Part shown: piece by piece, positions 24,701 through 27,597 of the stretch
How positions within the stretch are numbered: position 1 is the first letter of the stretch
Layout: each line of letters begins with the position of its first letter
DNA from: an uncultured Lachnospiraceae bacterium
GTDB taxonomy: Bacteria > Bacillota > Clostridia > Lachnospirales > Lachnospiraceae
Assembly: GCA_959022495.1 (NCBI GenBank)
Contig: CAUEYX010000039.1
Coordinates: forward strand, 1-27,597
Length of the DNA: 27,597 nucleotides
Reading direction: 5' to 3'
Translations under genes and position numbers: made by a program
Notes under the pieces: generated by a model
Seen by the model: the letters and a program-made list of their open reading frames with translations, nothing else
Told to the model about the DNA's origin: nothing
Databases searched by the model: none

Positions 24701-25534
24701 CTAGGAGCTCACGATGACAGTCTGATATCCGGCTCTCTTCAGACGGCGTTCCATGTCCGCCGCTTCATCCAATGAGGGGAATGTGCCTACGGTAACGCGG
24801 TACAGCCCGCCACCCTGGCTGGTCACTGCGGGGAAGTCCTGCTCCAAAAGTTCTTTCTGAAGCCGGTCCGCGTAGGATGCATTGCGGAATGCCCCTGCCT
24901 GTACCGTGTACTGGGGGATGCCTTCTGAGTGCTGGGAGTCATTTCCCGGCCGGTTATTCCCGCTGCCGGAGCCGGGGGTGTTTCCCATATTTCCGGAATT
25001 TGTGTCTTCTCCGACCAGGCCGTTCATCTGAAGGGTATCCAGGATTCCCTCGGCGATTGCAAGAGCAATATCATCGAAGTTATCGTCAAAAAGCTGATTG
25101 TCTGTATCCGAGTTAATAAATCCAACCTCCACGAGCACAGCAGGCATGCGGGTGCGGCGCAGGACCACCAGACCCGGGCGTTCTTTCACTCCAAGGTTGA
25201 CGAAGCCGATAGCTTCAAGCTGTTCGTTTATGTTCTCGGCCATCTGAAGCTTGATGCCTGATTTATCATAAACCAGGGTCTCCACTCCGGATACGGTGTT
25301 GTCTGTGGGGTAAGAATTGCGGTGAATGGACACAAAGAAGTCCGCGCCTGCCTCGTTGGCTTCCATTGCTTTCTGGTAGGGAGATTCATAGACATCCGTG
25401 GTTCGTGTGTATAGGACGTCGACCCCCCGCCCCTGTAAGATCTCGCCGATGGCAAGCGTCAGGGCAAGGGTATCATCTTTTTCCTGTCTTCCGTTATAGA
25501 CAGCACCGGGATCGCGGCCGCCGTGTGCTGGGTG
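24701..25534 (-). pseudogene. N-acetylmuramoyl-L-alanine amidase with SPOR domain, 5' end missing
   Basis: This is the 3' part of a secreted or wall-bound amidase (Amidase_3 family) that cuts the bond between MurNAc and the stem peptide. Reading on the minus strand, it keeps HGGRDPGAVYNGRQEKDD, the SIHRN zinc ligand His, the VLVEVGFINS segment with the catalytic Glu, a linker rich in Gly, Asn and Ser, and a C-terminal SPOR repeat (about the last 75 residues) that binds denuded glycan strands. The family expects Asp-Ala-Gly before HGG and a signal peptide before that. Both are absent. In-frame stops at 25537-25535 and 25546-25544 lie just upstream, in AT-rich element DNA. The first internal ATG is at 25366, after the first zinc ligand. 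The gene is therefore probably inactive, with its 5' part presumably at the other end of the element. Confidence 0.85.
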
Positions 25535-25558
25535 TTAATTGCGCTAGTGATTTATGTA

Positions 25559-25577
25559 CCCGACAGAACACATCGGG
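25559..25577. repeat. Short inverted repeat near the element end
   Basis: CCCGA (25559-25563) and TCGGG (25573-25577) with a 9-base centre lie between the recombinase stop and the junction. Recombinase binding sites are often imperfect palindromes, but no T-run is present, so a terminator is unlikely. It is too short for a firm call. Confidence 0.3.
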
Positions 25578-25592
25578 AATTTTGAAATGTAA

Positions 25593-27221
25593 TTAGACAA
25601 CCTTTTCTTCCATGTCTGCACTGTAGATACTGGAAAATAGATGTTCCAGCTCATTTGAAAAGTTATATGTGATTTTGATTTTACGATTTTCATACACCTT
25701 TATCTCGCTTATCATCTCTACCACAATCTCTCTATCCAGTTTTTCAATGTCTTTCAATTCCAACAGCCTTTTGAGCCACGGAGTATCAAAAACATCATCT
25801 GTAATACTGTCGTTTTTCTTTTCTTCCAGTGCTTCAATCTGTTTTGAGTAAAGTTCTTCTTTTTTCTGGTAGTCCTCGCGGTAAGAAAGAAATTCTTCTT
25901 TTGTTATCAGTTCTTCTTTGTAGTCCTCATAGATGGATTGTTTCAGCCTTTTTACACGCTCCAGCTCTGAACGGATTTTACTGATTTCCATATCAGCGAC
26001 ACGTTTCATTTTAGAAGCTGAAAGGTGCTGTGCGCTGACAAGTTCTCTCAAATCTCCAACATTCTGAACAAGGGTTTTTAAGTCCTCTAATACAATCTGC
26101 TCCAATACTGCCATTGGCAGAGTATGTGGTGTGCAATACTGTTTCCCATTTCTTTTATATGTTCCGCAATACAGAGAATACGTTTTGCTTCCGTCTGCAC
26201 GACGCCACATATTTTTTGCCATAGCCCTGCCACAGTCGCCACATTTTACGAAGCCTGCAAAGATGTTTTTATTCGTTTCCAAATCAAGCTCTCTCGTCCT
26301 TTTATGCAAAAGGCTCTGGGCTTTTTCCCATGTTTCCTTATCTATAATTGGCTCATGGGTATCTTCCACGATTATCCAATCTTCTTTAGCCATTTTTTTC
26401 TGCTTGCTTCTCATGCGCTGGTGCTTTGTACCCTGTACCATATTTCCAACATACATTTCACGGTGTAAAATGCTGTTAATCGTGGAATACGACCAGTATG
26501 TTGTACTCTCCAAACGGTTCGGATTGTGATAATTAAGCCCCATAGCTCTTTTGTATTCAGACGGGCAAAGTATTCCTTCTTCATTGAGTAACTTTGCAAT
26601 TTTCTGTTTGCCATATCCCTGTATGTAAAGGGAGAAAATTCTGCGTACCACGTCAGCGGAATACTCATCTATAACCAGCTTGTTTTTATCAACGGGAGAT
26701 TTCTTGTAACCATAGCTTGTAAATGCTCCGATAAACTCGCCCGCTTTCTGCTTTGTCTTGACAGCAGTCTGGACTTTTTTAGAAATATCCCTTGCGTACT
26801 GTTCATTAAAGATGTTCTTTATAGGAAGCAACATATCATACGCTTGTTTCATGCTGTCGATACTGTCTGTGACAGATATGAAACGCACCCCCATTTCTGG
26901 GAAGTCTCTCTCTAAGTATCTGCCAGTATCAATGTAATCACGTCCAAATCGGGATAAGTCTTTTACTATCACACAATTTACTTTTCCTGCTTTTATGTCT
27001 TTCAACATTCTTTTGAAAGCTGGGCGGTTAAAGTTTGTACCAGTAAAGCCGTCGTCAACATACACATCATACAGAACAAGTTCATTTTGTCCATTCACAT
27101 AATCCGTCAGAAGTTTCTTCTGATTTCCTACACTGTCGCTTTCTTCCTTATCGCCGTCCTCTCTTGATAATCGAATGTAAATAGCTGTGTTAAATAAGTT
27201 TAACAATTTTGAATATTTCAT
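25593..27221 (-). CDS. Large serine recombinase (TndX/TnpX-like)
   Basis: This site-specific recombinase cuts and rejoins attachment sites to integrate or excise the element. It has about 542 residues, close to TndX of Tn5397 (533). The catalytic Ser is residue 19 in YIRLSREDG. VKDLSRFGRDYIDTGRYLE near 92-110 is a typical resolvase motif. A recombinase domain (about 170-280) follows, then a zinc-ribbon segment beginning KCGDCGRAM near 339 and having two later Cys, and a long coiled coil (about 420-495) rich in Lys and Glu. The frame opens with GTG at 27230, but the ATG at 27221 is preferred because AGGTGG lies five bases upstream. Its 3' end is about 55 bases from the junction. Confidence 0.94.
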   Translation of the reverse strand: MKYSKLLNLFNTAIYIRLSREDGDKEESDSVGNQKKLLTDYVNGQNELVLYDVYVDDGFTGTNFNRPAFKRMLKDIKAGKVNCVIVKDLSRFGRDYIDTGRYLERDFPEMGVRFISVTDSIDSMKQAYDMLLPIKNIFNEQYARDISKKVQTAVKTKQKAGEFIGAFTSYGYKKSPVDKNKLVIDEYSADVVRRIFSLYIQGYGKQKIAKLLNEEGILCPSEYKRAMGLNYHNPNRLESTTYWSYSTINSILHREMYVGNMVQGTKHQRMRSKQKKMAKEDWIIVEDTHEPIIDKETWEKAQSLLHKRTRELDLETNKNIFAGFVKCGDCGRAMAKNMWRRADGSKTYSLYCGTYKRNGKQYCTPHTLPMAVLEQIVLEDLKTLVQNVGDLRELVSAQHLSASKMKRVADMEISKIRSELERVKRLKQSIYEDYKEELITKEEFLSYREDYQKKEELYSKQIEALEEKKNDSITDDVFDTPWLKRLLELKDIEKLDREIVVEMISEIKVYENRKIKITYNFSNELEHLFSSIYSADMEEKVV

Positions 27222-27248
27222 TTTGTCCACCTATTCAACTGCTATGCC

Positions 27249-27268
27249 TATGGTATTATTATACCATA
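27249..27268 (-). promoter_or_regulatory. Palindromic operator overlapping a -10 box before the recombinase gene
   Basis: TATGGTAT, TATT, ATACCATA form a perfect 8-pair inverted repeat. On the minus strand its centre contains TATAAT (27263-27258), a perfect -10 for the recombinase gene about 37 bases downstream. No good -35 is seen at 17-18 bases. A repressor or the recombinase itself may bind here. Confidence 0.5.
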
Positions 27269-27307
27269 AGTCGGGCTGTTTTCCCATTACATTTATACCG
27301 ATTTCCC

Positions 27308-27424
27308 TTATAAATGCGGGCTTTTCAAGTGAGCTTTGACGATACGGACGAGCAATTCTTCCACGGAAAATTTTGACAGAAACTCTCTCTCCACCGTGTA
27401 TTGGACTACTTCTTTTTTTGACAA
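27308..27424 (-). CDS. Small protein upstream of the recombinase gene
   Basis: This predicted 38-residue protein starts with TTG at 27424, preceded by AAGGGGG at about 11 bases, and ends at a TAA at 27310-27308. The chain starts SKKEVVQYTVEREF and continues with a helical-looking LSKFSVEELLVRIVKAHLK. Its amphipathic, well-formed protein character and position just before the recombinase suggest a real small gene of the element. I do not have a firm family name for it. It could be a recombination accessory factor, but this is a guess. Confidence 0.55.
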   Translation of the reverse strand: MSKKEVVQYTVEREFLSKFSVEELLVRIVKAHLKSPHL

Positions 27425-27463
27425 TTTTAATCAGTCCCCCTTTTAAGGCTATCTATTCTCAAC

Positions 27464-27493
27464 ATACGCATAGGGCTTATCCAATATGCGTAT
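27464..27493. repeat. Inverted repeat ATACGCATA / TATGCGTAT
   Basis: ATACGCATA (27464-27472) and TATGCGTAT (27485-27493) are perfect reverse complements with a 12-base spacer. No T-run follows on either strand. It lies upstream of the small protein gene, so a regulatory site is more likely than a terminator. Confidence 0.45.
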
Positions 27494-27500
27494 ATGGTTT

Positions 27501-27560
27501 TCAGTTTCCAAGCAGACAGACGGCTTTGGAAAGCTCCGCTGGTATCTCAACCAATCTCAT
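27501..27560 (-). CDS. Very short open frame upstream of the inverted repeat (doubtful)
   Basis: A 19-codon frame, MRLVEIPAELSKAVCLLGN, begins at ATG 27560. An in-frame GTG at 27578 would add six residues. An AGAGGTGG sequence lies upstream, but its distance suits neither start well. The peptide looks protein-like, yet this short a frame may arise by chance or be a leader peptide. Confidence 0.2.
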   Translation of the reverse strand: MRLVEIPAELSKAVCLLGN

Positions 27561-27597
27561 TCCTATGAGCAAAACCACCTCTGGGACGTATCATTAT

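Larger units (their letters stand above)
25526..27597. mobile_element. One terminus of an integrated element with a large serine recombinase
   Basis: From the break in the amidase gene to the window edge, the DNA is clearly more AT-rich than the host genes. It codes a TndX-like recombinase reading toward the junction, as at the ends of Tn5397-like elements. The exact crossover cannot be fixed, because only one end is visible. It lies close to 25526-25540, where amidase similarity stops. The cargo and any conjugation genes lie outside the window, so I cannot say whether it is a conjugative element. Confidence 0.8.

Noticed and set aside
24701..25366. Taking the ATG at 25366 as the true start of an intact amidase gene
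   Set aside because: Amidase similarity continues about 160 bases upstream to the first zinc ligand. A protein from this ATG would lack that ligand and a signal peptide.
25500..25545. GCGGCCGC and GCGCAATTAA near the amidase break look like cloning-vector pieces
   Set aside because: GCGGCCGC lies in frame inside the conserved amidase codons for Gly-Gly-Arg-Asp, and the other match is short and not followed by vector sequence. A mobile-element junction explains the break better.

Overview
The window looks like a piece of a moderately GC-rich Clostridia chromosome, most likely Lachnospiraceae. The evidence is the Firmicutes gene order def-fmt-zinc peptidase-rsmB-rlmN-stp-prkC-rsgA-rpe-thiN, a one-chain pyruvate:ferredoxin oxidoreductase, a PASTA-domain Ser/Thr kinase, a meso-DAP-type MurE, and a surface protein with an SPKTG sorting signal. 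The genus assignment is inference only.

Layout: (1) 199-1602, minus: a sodium/alanine symporter of the AgcS family, with its own promoter and a hairpin-containing leader. (2) 1863-15347, plus: a compact housekeeping cluster, murE-priA-def-fmt-zinc peptidase-rsmB-rlmN-stp-prkC-rsgA-rpe-thiN. Many of its genes overlap by 4-8 bases or abut, so translation is probably coupled. It joins peptidoglycan precursor synthesis, replication restart, N-formyl-methionine metabolism, rRNA modification, ribosome assembly and cell-wall-sensing phosphorylation. (3) 15392-17551, plus: ychF and lgt, closed by a strong bidirectional hairpin terminator. (4) 17717-18840: a small XRE-type regulator divergent from an unknown membrane-anchored protein, with an inverted-repeat operator inside the promoter spacer. 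(5) 18843-19038: an intergenic region with several mutually exclusive pairings and a promoter, followed by the large nifJ/PFOR gene (19039-22587) and its terminator. (6) 22797-24590: a secreted, duplicated beta-helix-like wall protein. (7) 24701 to about 25530, minus: the C-terminal part of an N-acetylmuramoyl-L-alanine amidase with a SPOR domain. Its 5' end is missing because an AT-rich mobile element begins there. (8) About 25530-27597: one terminus of that element, with a TndX-like large serine recombinase and a small upstream ORF. The rest of the element lies outside the window.

I did not find a clearly new multi-gene defence or metabolic system. The most interesting items are the element junction at the catalytic HGG motif of the amidase, the XRE/membrane-protein divergon, the structured region before PFOR, the duplicated SPKTG surface protein, and several inverted repeats that overlap promoters. 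No tRNA, rRNA or CRISPR array was seen, and no gene-free stretch exceeds 300 bases.
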